Positions 43,083-52,749 are shown, numbered from the stretch's first letter. The stretch: 64,000 nucleotides of DNA from Flavobacterium sp. SUN052 (GCF_028867935.1 NZ_JAPQNS010000015.1:136444-200443); one strand, 5' to 3'. Notes: generated by a model from the letters alone, not told the origin. Made by a program: numbers and translations.

Positions 43083-44141
43083 CTACTTAACCGCTGCGGG
43101 TGGGTTCAGGTAACGAGCCAGGAATTTGTAGATTTCTTCGCGTGAGTCGCGGGCAAGTTTGGTATCGAGCCGATTGAAACTGTGTCCACCTGGGGCATCC
43201 TGATAGATCTTGTACTCGAATTTCTTTTCGTGCGCTTTCAAAGCGTTAATTAGTGACTCGACCTCCAGCACATTCACATCCTCGTCGTTGGTATTGGTAT
43301 GAATGAGCAGCGGTGTTTGTAGCTTCTGCGCATTCCACACCGGCGACCGGCGACGGTATTCGGCCACATTTTCGGAAGGGTCTTTGCCAATGTGCGTAGC
43401 CGCCGAAAAGATGGTTCGATAGCTCTGGGGTTTGTAGCCCAGCCGCGCAATGATGTCGGTTACAGGCACGCCCGCATAGGCCACTTTATAATCTTCGGGA
43501 TGATCGAACACGTTCATCAGCGAAATCATCCCGCCGTGGCTCCAGCCAATTATTCCGACCCGGTCGGCATCAACCTGCGGCATATTTTCGACAGCCCAGC
43601 GCTTGCCCGCCAGCACATCATCATTTTCGTAATCGCCGTAGTCAATTTGATTGTAGAAGGTGCCGCCGTATCCAACACTGCCCCGGTATTCAGGGGCCAG
43701 AATCATGTATCCCTGATCGACTAACTCTCGGACAATGTGGGCGTAGAGCGTACTAAAATCGCCGTGTACGCCATCATGCACAAAAACGAGCAAGGGTAGT
43801 TTTTTAGCCGTGGCAAACTTCCGTGATACAAAGGTGTAAGCCGGAATCACAACCGGATTGTTGGCCCCCTGCCCTGTCGGGTTTTTAATGACATGGGGCG
43901 GTTTGCTGGCGTACCGAACCTTGTCGATAATGGCAATGTCACCCAGTTTCTGATACCACAACAGGTCATCGACACTTTTAGCCAATCCCTGATTTGCATA
44001 GCGGAGATTTTCTTCCAACAGCCGGACCCGTTCGTTCAGATCGACCGGTGTAGTTGACGTTGTTTGGGAAGGTGGCGTTTGTGCAGAACAGGTACCAAAC
44101 GTAAAGAGTGAGAGTAAGGTAGCGAGATACAGGTAGTACAT
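43083..44141 (-). CDS. Secreted prolyl-oligopeptidase-like alpha/beta hydrolase
   Basis: A 352-residue serine hydrolase exported by the signal MYYLYLATLLSLFTFGTCSA. The nucleophile elbow is GIIGWSHGGMISLMNVF, the acid lies in LIHTNTNDEDVNVLEVESL and the histidine in DAPGGHSFNRLDTKLARD, the order typical of the S9/dienelactone-hydrolase-like group. LPLLVFVHDGVHGDF provides the oxyanion region. It probably acts on peptides or esters in the periplasm. It is convergent with the AAA gene and upstream, on the same strand, lies the relic of a kinase gene. Confidence 0.86.
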   Translation of the reverse strand: MYYLYLATLLSLFTFGTCSAQTPPSQTTSTTPVDLNERVRLLEENLRYANQGLAKSVDDLLWYQKLGDIAIIDKVRYASKPPHVIKNPTGQGANNPVVIPAYTFVSRKFATAKKLPLLVFVHDGVHGDFSTLYAHIVRELVDQGYMILAPEYRGSVGYGGTFYNQIDYGDYENDDVLAGKRWAVENMPQVDADRVGIIGWSHGGMISLMNVFDHPEDYKVAYAGVPVTDIIARLGYKPQSYRTIFSAATHIGKDPSENVAEYRRRSPVWNAQKLQTPLLIHTNTNDEDVNVLEVESLINALKAHEKKFEYKIYQDAPGGHSFNRLDTKLARDSREEIYKFLARYLNPPAAVK

Positions 44142-44209
44142 AGATTGATGGTTAAGCTATTGACAAAATGCTATTGTTTCTACCTAAGCTTCAGCATCCA
44201 CTCTGTTTC

Positions 44210-44317
44210 TCAGGTAGGAATGGAAATTACGAATTTTATCCCTTCTCCTTGCTTACTTTCTACAGTTAATGTTCCGATATGTCCTTCAGTAATAATGCCG
44301 TAACTCAACGTAATGGT
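44210..44317 (-). pseudogene. C-terminal relic of a sensor histidine kinase
   Basis: On the minus strand an open stretch of 33 codons reads LSYGIITEGHIGTLTVESKQ, continues GEGIKFVISIPT and stops at 44210-44212. This is the end of a HATPase domain: in intact kinases the sequence GTGLGLSLSYGI...HGGTLTVES..GEGTTFIISLP closes the protein. The motif is preceded immediately by an in-frame stop, and no other kinase sequence remains upstream. A gene was thus deleted here, leaving its last 100 bases. The surrounding 44142-44435 holds no other gene. Confidence 0.7.
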
Positions 44318-44435
44318 CTAAAATCTGCGCGCAAGCCATGTGAAAACCATCAGCCGAGGTTCACAAAAAAGGGAATCTGACTCAAATCTCGCCAGATTCC
44401 CCTTCACACAATACTCTAATTTCCAAGTATCAATC

Positions 44436-47400
44436 TCAACGAGTAATCACCAGCCTCAAAGTTGCTACCGAGCCATCATTTACTTTTACCGAGATCAGAT
44501 AAGCTCCGTCGCTATACGATGATGTTGAAATAGCATGCTGCGACTCGGTGCTGGTATCGACTAGTTTTCGGTAAAGCGATCGTCCGCTCAGGTCCGTTAA
44601 GGCTACAGTAGCCGGTTGGCCGTTAGCCGCCCGCAAGTCGACATTGACAATGTTCTGAGCCGGATTTGGATAGAGTTTAAAGCCATCGTTTTCTAGTTCA
44701 GTAAAGGAATCAAACGCTGGAATCACGAACCCATCGCTGGCCATGCGAGCTCCCCGAGCAGCACAGGTTACGGCCTGAATAGTCCATTGCTGGGCGGTGG
44801 TTCCATTGACTGTGTACTGAACGATCTCACCATTTTCGTTCTGATTACCCGACTTTAAATCCATTGCTTTACCCGAATGCCGGGCTGTCAGGACATAGTA
44901 TCCAGAGGCATCACGCGTAATTTTCCATTGCTGATTGTAGTTGTTATGCGACGTCCACTGAATCAGGTTGACCAGATCAGCCGTCGACGAATTCGACACG
45001 TCGATTGACTTGTTGCTGTTCACATTCAGCAATCGGTAGAAGCCCTCTGAGTTTACCTGAATCTTCCACTGCTGCGATGCCTTGCTGGCATACGTTTGCT
45101 GGCGAATCTGGGTACCATCGGCAGTGGAAGCATTCAAAATACCCACTGCTTTCCCTCCCACCCGGGCACTGATTCGATAACAGGCTGTCGGCGAAAAACT
45201 CACGGCTGGAGCCGGATTTACGCAGGTACGTTGCTCAATACTCCATTGCTGAGCTTGTGTGCCATTGGCTGTGTACTGAATAATCTCGCCCCCTTCAGTT
45301 AGGTTACTGCCCTTTACATCAAGCAATTTTCCCGAGTGACGGGCCACGAGTTGGTAGTACCCCGCAGCATCGTAGCGGAGCATCCATTGCTGGTTATTTC
45401 CGCCAACGTATCCCCACTGATGCACCACCGCATTGTCGGCAGTCGATACGCCCGACACATCCAACACTTTACCGCTGTGGTTGGCAATAACCTGGTAATA
45501 GCCGTTGCTGGTGGGAGCAAACTTCCACTGTTGCCAGGCCTGATTGGCATCCGTACGCTGCCGGACGGCTCCACCATCAGCAGTCGAGCCATTTTCTACG
45601 CCTAGCACCATCCCACTCACCCCCGCCACAAGCCGATAGCAGGTGTTGGCCGCAGGCGTCAGTGATGCCGAAGTTGGCGGAACGGCCGGCGTAGCGCTGG
45701 TTTCAACGCCCCCTGTCCAGGCGCTACCCCGGCGGGTATACACCCTAAAAAAGTACGGTTGTCCAGCCGTCAGATTCGTCACTACCAAACTCGTCGCCAC
45801 ACCCTGATATACGACCTTCCCGCCGAAAAAGGCGGCTCCATTTCCTGTAAAGCTAGCGTCAGCGGTATAGGCCGGGTCCGTGGGCCGGTCGGTGAAACCG
45901 CTGCCCGCTTTAGCCACTACCAGCACGTTATCAAATGCAATTGTTGGGTTTGTCCAATTCAGGCGAACCGCATTTGTGGCAGTGGTTGCCTGTAAATTCG
46001 AAATGGCCAGTTTACCAGAATTACAATCCGGATAAATCTTCACGGAATCACTGGCGGTTAAACCGCCCCGATCCGTTACAGTCAGTTTGATAATATACAG
46101 ATACGTCTCCCCATCGCAGCCCACCGGCGAAATATTAATAGTGGGTGACGAGCTGATCTGCACGGGTTCGCGGTGCTCGTGGTTGTTGTGGCGGAGCGTT
46201 ACTTGCCAGGCATAGGCCAGACTCGGCAGGTCATCGTCGGTGACGGTGGCGGTGAGTTTATACTGACTTTCCCGATCCAGCGGATACAGCGCATTGTTGA
46301 TCGGATTCGTGATTTTGGCCGTTGGTGCCGGGTTGTTTATCGACACCTGGAGCGTTTTCGAATCGGTAAGGCCGCGCCCATCGCTCACCGTTAACCGCAC
46401 GGTAAAGCCCTGCGCCGTAGCCCCCGAAAACACTTTGGTTGGGTTGGCCAGGGTTGAGGTTGTACCATCGCCAAAATCCCAGGCGTACGTCAGAGGATCT
46501 CCATCAGGATCAGTTGAGGCATCGCCCCGAAACGAAACTGTGAGGGGCGTAGGGCCAGTAAGTGCCGTTGACGTAGCCACGGCTACCGGAGGCTGATTAC
46601 CCCCAAAGCTGATTTTCATCAACTCGTTAGTATTGATATTGATGTAATACAAAGCCCCATCTAATGGGTTGTACTCAAGATCAACAATGCCATTACCGCC
46701 ACCATTAGGCAGGAACTCGCGCACCTGTGTCACAGCTCCGTTAGCATCGAGCGTAGCGGCCCGTATCCAGTTGGCACCATAATCGGCGAAATAGTACGTG
46801 TTCCGCCAGGCCGTCGGAAACGCTGTTCCCGGATAATACGCCCCCCCCGTGGCTGCATTGCCCCGAAAGGGTGTTCCTGTAGCGCCCCCCGTCGATGCAG
46901 GGGTTTTGAGCGTTGTTGCTGTAGCCGTGGCCCCGTTGAACGTGGGGGTTCGGGCCACATCGGCCCCGTGTTGCCAGTCGAGCGCGGGTCGGGCATGGAT
47001 GTAGCGCAGTTGCAGGCCGGGCAGCGGTTGACTGCTACAGGGGTTTAGCACCGTCTGCACCGGGTTGGTAGGCTGTTTCAGTAAATCGGCAAACGTCAGA
47101 AAAGGCTTGTTACAGGTATTGCTCGGATTTGGCTCGTCTTTGTTCTCCAGTGTATTGGCAGCTGTCAGGTAGCTACTGTTGGTTTCTAATCCCTCAAAAA
47201 TAGGCCAGCCTGCATTTTCGCCCCCCTGCCGAATCACGTGCATATCCTCCCATGAATTCCAGCCCACATCACCAATAAGCAAAGTACCAGGGTTACCGTC
47301 GGCCATATTGGTACTGCCCGTGTTAGGCTGAATAGTCATCCGATAGGGGTTGCGCAATCCCAATGCCCACACCCGCGACTGGGCCGAACGCGGATTTGCC

Positions 47401-48230
47401 GCATCGAAATAGGGGTTGCTGGATAAACCGTCTCCTGTGTTCGGGTCCATTCGCAACACCTTACCACAATGCGAATTGAGCATCTGCGACCGGAATGCGC
47501 CTACGTTCTCGTTGGCCCGCATGATGCCATCGTTTATCGCCTGTTGAAAATACGTTTCCGACGCGCTGCCTTTATCCATGCTGGCGTAGCTTGCATTGTC
47601 GCCCGTGGTCAACATCAGCGAGCCATCACGCCCAAACACCAGCGTTCCACCTGCGTGAGATTCGTGTGTAAGCGGAATTCCCGTCGACTTTGTTTCACCC
47701 AGCAATACCTTACGGCTGCTGGCATTGGCCGTTAGAACGTTGTTTACTGTTTCGAATTTGTACCGGGTAACACGGCTAATTGTGGCTTTATAATACTCGT
47801 CGGTGGCTGGATTATAGCTGGCTGTTCCGGCATTCATTAAGTGGTGCCGGTCGACCATATAAAACAGGTAAACCAGTCCGTTCTGGGCGTAGTTGGGGTC
47901 CAGACAAAAACTGAGCAGCCCGAAGTCCCGCCAGTTACCTACTTCCGCACTGATGTCGAGTACGGCAGTGGCTTGTTTCACGTACTGGCTTCCATTCCAG
48001 GCGGAAACCCAGACTTTGCCTCCCTTATCCCACACAAACTGACGTTGGCCGTCGGTGCTAAATACCACACCCATCGGGGTAACATAATCACCTTGTGTTT
48101 TGGCTTGAACAAATCCTGTCGGGAGGGTTTGAGCGGTAGCAAAGCGGCTCAAAAATAGGCCACCTATCAATAGGCTGACCACACGGATTCTGAGTCGGGC
48201 AGGTGCCGCCCGACGAATGGAGGTAAACAT
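44436..48230 (-). CDS. Secreted sugar-dehydrogenase/PKD/ricin multidomain protein with T9SS signal
   Basis: A 1264-residue protein (signal through about residue 34, LIGGLFLSRFATAQ). Residues 40-560 match the PQQ-type glucose/sorbosone dehydrogenase propeller (GGTLVFGRDGSLMLTTGDNA, LGLRNPYRMTIQPNTGST, GGENAGWPIFEG). Then come a PKD domain (TYAWDFGDGTTSTLANPTKV), a second Ig-like domain and an Fn3-like domain. Two ricin-B lectin blocks of three QxW-type repeats follow (DANQAWQQWKFAP, GNNQQWMLRYDA, GTQAQQWSIEQ, then again). The C-terminal type IX sorting domain starts FKLYPNPAQNIVNVDLRAAN and ends with VATLRLVITR. It likely oxidises or binds extracellular carbohydrate. It is a single gene. Confidence 0.92.
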   Translation of the reverse strand: MFTSIRRAAPARLRIRVVSLLIGGLFLSRFATAQTLPTGFVQAKTQGDYVTPMGVVFSTDGQRQFVWDKGGKVWVSAWNGSQYVKQATAVLDISAEVGNWRDFGLLSFCLDPNYAQNGLVYLFYMVDRHHLMNAGTASYNPATDEYYKATISRVTRYKFETVNNVLTANASSRKVLLGETKSTGIPLTHESHAGGTLVFGRDGSLMLTTGDNASYASMDKGSASETYFQQAINDGIMRANENVGAFRSQMLNSHCGKVLRMDPNTGDGLSSNPYFDAANPRSAQSRVWALGLRNPYRMTIQPNTGSTNMADGNPGTLLIGDVGWNSWEDMHVIRQGGENAGWPIFEGLETNSSYLTAANTLENKDEPNPSNTCNKPFLTFADLLKQPTNPVQTVLNPCSSQPLPGLQLRYIHARPALDWQHGADVARTPTFNGATATATTLKTPASTGGATGTPFRGNAATGGAYYPGTAFPTAWRNTYYFADYGANWIRAATLDANGAVTQVREFLPNGGGNGIVDLEYNPLDGALYYININTNELMKISFGGNQPPVAVATSTALTGPTPLTVSFRGDASTDPDGDPLTYAWDFGDGTTSTLANPTKVFSGATAQGFTVRLTVSDGRGLTDSKTLQVSINNPAPTAKITNPINNALYPLDRESQYKLTATVTDDDLPSLAYAWQVTLRHNNHEHREPVQISSSPTINISPVGCDGETYLYIIKLTVTDRGGLTASDSVKIYPDCNSGKLAISNLQATTATNAVRLNWTNPTIAFDNVLVVAKAGSGFTDRPTDPAYTADASFTGNGAAFFGGKVVYQGVATSLVVTNLTAGQPYFFRVYTRRGSAWTGGVETSATPAVPPTSASLTPAANTCYRLVAGVSGMVLGVENGSTADGGAVRQRTDANQAWQQWKFAPTSNGYYQVIANHSGKVLDVSGVSTADNAVVHQWGYVGGNNQQWMLRYDAAGYYQLVARHSGKLLDVKGSNLTEGGEIIQYTANGTQAQQWSIEQRTCVNPAPAVSFSPTACYRISARVGGKAVGILNASTADGTQIRQQTYASKASQQWKIQVNSEGFYRLLNVNSNKSIDVSNSSTADLVNLIQWTSHNNYNQQWKITRDASGYYVLTARHSGKAMDLKSGNQNENGEIVQYTVNGTTAQQWTIQAVTCAARGARMASDGFVIPAFDSFTELENDGFKLYPNPAQNIVNVDLRAANGQPATVALTDLSGRSLYRKLVDTSTESQHAISTSSYSDGAYLISVKVNDGSVATLRLVITR

Positions 48231-48479
48231 TTCTACTATATCTTATGGGTTATGGTTTGTAAAGAGGCTGATACAGAATACGAAAAACCCCTTCGCTATT
48301 TATTTGACTACAAGTAGCTTGTGAAGTAACAGGCATTTATTCCTATTAGCATTTATACTTACATGTTTTAGTAAGCCATGGACTATCTATACCTCTGATT
48401 GAGGGGTAATTATATTGTTTTCCGCGGGACAATCGGCCAGTTTCATGGGGTGTTTTGCTACGCGGAGCGGCATCCTCTC

Positions 48480-48510
48480 TTGAATCTCGGCCCCAAAAGT
48501 CATACCTTTG
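48480..48510 (+). promoter_or_regulatory. dnaX promoter with -33 TTG and -7 TACCTTTG
   Basis: TTG at 48480-48482, a 20-base spacer, and TACCTTTG at 48503-48510 fit the Bacteroidota -33/-7 consensus. The box ends 3 bases before the dnaX ATG (48514), so the transcript would begin at or next to the start codon. The rest of the space from 48231 shows no gene. Confidence 0.55.
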
Positions 48511-48513
48511 AGT

Positions 48514-50463
48514 ATGGAAAATTTTGTGGTCTCGGCCCGAAAATATCGCCCCGCCACTTTCGATACCGTAGTGGGTCAGGAGCATATTACTACCACCCTT
48601 CGTAATGCTATCCGTACCAATCATTTAGCGTCAGCGTTCCTGTTTTGCGGACCGCGTGGAGTGGGTAAAACCACCTGCGCCCGGATTCTTGCCAAAACGA
48701 TTAACTGCGAAAACCTTACACCTGACATTGAAGCCTGCGATCATTGCGACTCGTGCGTGAGTTTTCGGCAAAATACTTCCTTCAACGTTCATGAATTAGA
48801 TGCAGCCTCGAACAACTCGGTCGATGATATTCGATTGCTGATTGAGCAGGTGCGCGTACCACCCCAGTCGGGTGCCAGATACAAGGTGTACATTATTGAT
48901 GAGGTGCACATGCTCTCGTCGGCGGCTTTCAACGCCTTTCTGAAGACGCTGGAAGAGCCACCCAGCTACGCCATATTTATTCTGGCCACTACCGAGAAGC
49001 ATAAAATTCTACCCACGATTTTGTCGCGGTGCCAGATTTTCGACTTCAACCGGATTCAGCCGGGCCACATTGCCGGGCACTTGTTGCACATTGCCACGCA
49101 GGAGGGCATTAACACCGAACCCGACGCCCTGGACCTGATTGCCCAGAAAGCCGACGGTGGTTTGCGCGATGCACTGTCGATGTTCGACCTGAATGTGACG
49201 TTCTCAACCGACCGGACGCTGCGTTACAAGGAGGTGCTGGACAACCTCCACATTCTGGATTACGATTATTATTTCCGGCTGACGGACTTGCTGTTGAGTG
49301 CCAATCTACCGCAAACGCTGCTGACACTTGACGAGATTCTGCGCAAGGGGTTCGACGGGCACCAATTCATTGTAGGCCTGACGCGCCACTTCCGTGATTT
49401 GTTGGTAAGCCGCGATGCCACCACGGTGCAGTTGTTGCAGGTAACCGAAAACGTGCGGGCCAAATATCTCGATCAGGCAGCACGCGCTCCGTTATCGTTT
49501 TTATTGTCGGCATTAAGCATTGGCGGGCAGTGCGACATGAATTTCAAACAGGCAAAAGATCAGCGGTTGCACGTTGAGTTGTGCCTGATGAAGTTAGCGG
49601 CCCTACGCCACACGCTCAACTGGGAGGCTATGCCCGACCTGCCCGTCACGACCAACGGCAATGGGCATCACCCAACCATAAATGCTGATACACCATCGGT
49701 TGGTCTCGCCCCTGGCGTAAAACCAGTCGACATTCAAACGTCTTCCAACGGCACAGGCCCATTGGCCGAAAAAAAAAACGATAGCCCAGCCGTCAGTCAG
49801 CCGATTATAACGGACATTACCATTCCTGAACCACCCGCTGCAACGCCCGTGTTGTTGCATCCTGTCACGAGCGAACCGGTCAATGGATACCACGGCAGCA
49901 ACGGAAACGGTTCGGCAACAAACGGAAGTACGACGAATGGAAACGGGAATCTGACCCACGCCAATGGTAAGCCTGTTTTGGTGGCGCCAAAACTACCAGC
50001 CGGTAGCAAACTACGCTCAACGGTCAGTCTGCAACCGAAAACGGTAACTGAAGCCGCTAACGAGGCTATCGTAGCCGTGCAGGATTCTCGCCCCGACCGG
50101 CCCTTCACCGAAGACGAGTTGCGGGCTGTATGGAACAGATTTCGGGAGCTTCGGCATGAGAAAGTGGGCTCAATGAGCGAGAAACTCATGCTCGACCGAC
50201 CTTACACGCTTGAGGGGACCACGATTTCTTTGTCGGTAGACAATAACCTGATGGCAGGAATTATGGTCGACCTGAAACCTGATCTGTTGGGCTACCTCCG
50301 CGAGCAGTTACAGAATCGTCAGATCCAGGTGGAACACCGTGTAGAAGCAATGGAAGTAAAAAAGCTGATTTACTCCGCTCAGGATCGGTACAATTTCATG
50401 GCCGACAAAAACCCGGCTTTGCACGAGTTGCGCAAGGCATTGGGTTTAGAAGTCGATTATTAA
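48514..50463 (+). CDS. dnaX: DNA polymerase III subunit gamma/tau
   Basis: A 649-residue clamp-loader ATPase. The ATG at 48514 gives the standard start MENFVVSARKYRPATFDTVV; a TTG at 48508 lies inside the -7 box. AAA+ elements are Walker A GPRGVGKT (46-53), a zinc site (Cys65, 75, 78, 81: CENLTPDIEACDHCDSC), Walker B VYIIDEVHML, sensor 1 LATTEKHKI and the SRC motif. After residue about 360 comes a long Gly/Asn/Thr/Pro-rich linker (NGYHGSNGNGSATNGSTTNG) and a C-terminal tau-like domain (FTEDELRAVWNRFREL). I saw no slippery A-run with hairpin for gamma frameshifting. Its stop overlaps the end of nfi by three bases. Confidence 0.95.
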   Translation: MENFVVSARKYRPATFDTVVGQEHITTTLRNAIRTNHLASAFLFCGPRGVGKTTCARILAKTINCENLTPDIEACDHCDSCVSFRQNTSFNVHELDAASNNSVDDIRLLIEQVRVPPQSGARYKVYIIDEVHMLSSAAFNAFLKTLEEPPSYAIFILATTEKHKILPTILSRCQIFDFNRIQPGHIAGHLLHIATQEGINTEPDALDLIAQKADGGLRDALSMFDLNVTFSTDRTLRYKEVLDNLHILDYDYYFRLTDLLLSANLPQTLLTLDEILRKGFDGHQFIVGLTRHFRDLLVSRDATTVQLLQVTENVRAKYLDQAARAPLSFLLSALSIGGQCDMNFKQAKDQRLHVELCLMKLAALRHTLNWEAMPDLPVTTNGNGHHPTINADTPSVGLAPGVKPVDIQTSSNGTGPLAEKKNDSPAVSQPIITDITIPEPPAATPVLLHPVTSEPVNGYHGSNGNGSATNGSTTNGNGNLTHANGKPVLVAPKLPAGSKLRSTVSLQPKTVTEAANEAIVAVQDSRPDRPFTEDELRAVWNRFRELRHEKVGSMSEKLMLDRPYTLEGTTISLSVDNNLMAGIMVDLKPDLLGYLREQLQNRQIQVEHRVEAMEVKKLIYSAQDRYNFMADKNPALHELRKALGLEVDY

Positions 50464-51161
50464 GCAGCCCGGTTGGTTGCGGGAATTTCGCCCCGACGCA
50501 GCGCATTAACCAGATTGTGCGCCCGGCGCGTAGGCTCGGGAATGCGGTACCCTCCATCAGTAGCCAACGTCAACTCAATAGCTGTTGGCAGATCGATCAG
50601 GTGACCGGGTGAGATATAGACCGGATTCACGCGATTTTTGGTACGCAGAGCCGCTCCAATTATCTCCCCGTAATGCTTCATGGGTGACCAGTTTCCGCGC
50701 TCCGGTGCGGGTTCGTCGTATTTCCCCACCAGCACCGATTTACCGCAGCCAAATGAGGGTCGCTCAATAAACAGTCCGATGTGCGAGGCAATTCCGATCC
50801 GGCGTGGGTGGGCAATCCCCATTCCATCGAACATCACCACATCGGGTAGCGTTTGAAGTTGTTGCCACGCTTCAAGCAGGGCCGGTGCCTCACGAAACGA
50901 TAACAAACCGGGTACGTACGGGAACGTGGCCTGGCTTACAACACCTACTTCCTCCACCACCGACAGATCGGACAGGCGCAACACCACAATGCCCGCGTAA
51001 ACGGTTTCCTCGTATTTGTTGAATGAGATGTCGCACCCGGCAATGGTTTGCGCAGGAGCGGTAAGCGGTTCAATACGGATTTGCTGCCGCATCTGTTGTT
51101 GCAGCGCTACAGCCTCGGTAGGGGTTACATCCCAGGCGTGGAGCGGGTTGTACTCAGCCAT
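50460..51161 (-). CDS. nfi: Endonuclease V (deoxyinosine repair)
   Basis: A 233-residue enzyme from the ATG at 51161 (MAEYNPLHAWDVTPTEAVAL); 27 bases of upstream open frame look like shadow. The catalytic carboxylates and binding blocks are present: AGCDISFNKYEETVYAGIVV, FPYVPGLLSFREAPALLEAW, PDVVMFDGMGIAHPRRIGIA and VYISPGHLIDLPTAIELTL. The family cleaves DNA near deoxyinosine (and RNA inosine in some). It overlaps the upstream membrane-protein gene by eight bases, suggesting co-transcription, and meets dnaX tail to tail. Confidence 0.93.
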   Translation of the reverse strand: MAEYNPLHAWDVTPTEAVALQQQMRQQIRIEPLTAPAQTIAGCDISFNKYEETVYAGIVVLRLSDLSVVEEVGVVSQATFPYVPGLLSFREAPALLEAWQQLQTLPDVVMFDGMGIAHPRRIGIASHIGLFIERPSFGCGKSVLVGKYDEPAPERGNWSPMKHYGEIIGAALRTKNRVNPVYISPGHLIDLPTAIELTLATDGGYRIPEPTRRAHNLVNALRRGEIPATNRAA

Positions 51162-51597
51162 TGATTTTTCGGAATGCAGCGGCTGCAACTAGGCCGCCTA
51201 ATAAATACCAACCCACGGTCATCACTTTAGTAGCGGTTGTCCGGTTTGTTGGTTTTTCGCCAAGGCCCCACGGACCGGGCAGCACAACGGCTCCAATGCC
51301 CGCTGCCAGCCCAAGTGCAGTACCGACAGCATAGGCATTCCCGGGTTTCGCGGTGCCGATCAGGCTGTAGTAAGCCGTATTCGAAAGCATGTCGCCGACT
51401 ATAGCCGGACCATATAATTTTTCTTCGTTGGCTGGAGGATGGCCACCTGCCGCCCGCATGATTTTTTGAAGCGAGCGTTCGCCCAGAATATCAGCGCGGG
51501 GCGCTTCTGGTACGAACTGTCGAATAGTTTCGTGCCAGAGGTTGAGGGCAACAGCCCCGGCCAAGCCGCTGGCAACGGATTTAAATAGCGTGTTCAT
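51154..51597 (-). CDS. Small membrane protein of unknown function
   Basis: A 147-residue protein. The N-terminus MNTLFKSVASGLAGAVALNL forms a first helix, ending in a charged segment with RQFVPEAPRADILGERSLQK. Two or three more hydrophobic stretches follow (NTAYYSLIGTAKPGNAYAVG, TALGLAAGIGAVVLPGPWGL, VMTVGWYLLGGLVAAAAF). I do not recognise the family with certainty; similar proteins are annotated only as hypothetical. It overlaps the start of nfi by eight bases. Confidence 0.65.
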   Translation of the reverse strand: MNTLFKSVASGLAGAVALNLWHETIRQFVPEAPRADILGERSLQKIMRAAGGHPPANEEKLYGPAIVGDMLSNTAYYSLIGTAKPGNAYAVGTALGLAAGIGAVVLPGPWGLGEKPTNRTTATKVMTVGWYLLGGLVAAAAFRKING

Positions 51598-51773
51598 AGT
51601 AGTGTCGTTGTTTTGTTGTCAGGCCGCGACGGCAGACCGCCCTTGACCTGACAACACAACTCCTATCCCGCTTAAAGTTTATCAAATCTGCTTTTATGGA
51701 CCGAAGAAGCAGCCGAAACGGGTAAAATCAGGCTTTTCTGCGCCTTGTCAATTATACATTATTCATTACAGAA

Positions 51774-52721
51774 ATGTCATCATCATCTGTTACCCGTCGC
51801 CGGGTATTATCTACGCTGGGAGCCAGTGTTGGCGCTACCTTACTTGCGACCACGGATGGCCGCAGTACATCTACGGCAAAGCCAGCCGCTCCATTTACGA
51901 TGTGCCTGAACATGAGTACGATCATGGGCCATAAACTGGGTTTTGTAAAAGAATTAGAAACGGCATCAAAGGCCGGTTTTCGGTCGGTGGAAGTTTGGAT
52001 GAACTCGTTGCAGGCCTATCTGGACAAAGGAGGGACTCTGGCCGAAGCCAAACGAATCCTGAGTGACCTGGGTCTGAAAGCCGAAAACGCCATCGGGTTT
52101 GCCACTTGGATTGTTGACGATGAAGCCCAGCGCACCAAAGCTCTCGACCAGCTCAAACGCGAGATGGATCAGTTGGCCGCTATTGGCTGCCCCCGTACGG
52201 CGGCCCCACCTATGGGTGCTAATAATGCTACCGCGCCCGTTCTGGACCTGAAACGAGTAGCAGAGCGATTCCGCGCGATTGTAGAACTGGGTGACCAAAC
52301 GGGCGTTCACCCACAACTCGAATTATGGGGGCAGTCGAAAAACCTGAGCCGGGTGAGCGAGGTACTTTACGTAGCCGCCGAAGCAGGCCACCCATCTACC
52401 CGTGTGCTGCTCGATGTGTATCATCTCTATAAAGGCGGTTCGTCACTTGATAGTCTGCCCTTGGTGGGTAAGCCTGCCATCGAAATTTTTCACGTCAACG
52501 ACTACCCGAAAATTGAACCGGCAACCATTGTCGATGCCGACCGTGTGCATATCGGCGATGGCATTGCGCCCGTAAAGTCGATTCTGAGCACGATCCGCAA
52601 TCCCGACCGACCCGTGATCATTTCTTTTGAAGTATTCAACAAGGGCTATTACGCCCAGGATGCGTTGGTAGTAGCTAAAACGGCTTTTGAGAACATGAAA
52701 AAGATCACCCAAGACGTGTAA
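51774..52721 (+). CDS. Sugar phosphate isomerase/epimerase-like TIM-barrel protein with Tat leader
   Basis: A 315-residue protein with a twin-arginine-type leader (SSSSVTRRRVLSTLGASVGA). It is a xylose-isomerase-like TIM barrel: CLNMSTIMGHKLGFVKELE, AGFRSVEVWMNSLQAYLD, the metal-ligand strand GVHPQLELWGQSKNL, RVLLDVYHLYKGGSSLDSL, EIFHVNDYPKIEPATI and VIISFEVFNKGYYAQDAL, with E, D, H and E ligands. It probably interconverts or cleaves a sugar or inositol derivative in the periplasm. It is followed by a strong terminator and then by a receptor relic; a functional link to the SusC/D locus 3 kb downstream is possible. Confidence 0.85.
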   Translation: MSSSSVTRRRVLSTLGASVGATLLATTDGRSTSTAKPAAPFTMCLNMSTIMGHKLGFVKELETASKAGFRSVEVWMNSLQAYLDKGGTLAEAKRILSDLGLKAENAIGFATWIVDDEAQRTKALDQLKREMDQLAAIGCPRTAAPPMGANNATAPVLDLKRVAERFRAIVELGDQTGVHPQLELWGQSKNLSRVSEVLYVAAEAGHPSTRVLLDVYHLYKGGSSLDSLPLVGKPAIEIFHVNDYPKIEPATIVDADRVHIGDGIAPVKSILSTIRNPDRPVIISFEVFNKGYYAQDALVVAKTAFENMKKITQDV

Positions 52722-52749
52722 GTTGGGGCTTTTTCCTGATTCTCATCAT

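Noticed and set aside
48346..48624. Leftward 92-residue frame over the dnaX start
   Set aside because: It overlaps the conserved N-terminus and promoter of dnaX and shows no protein-like features.
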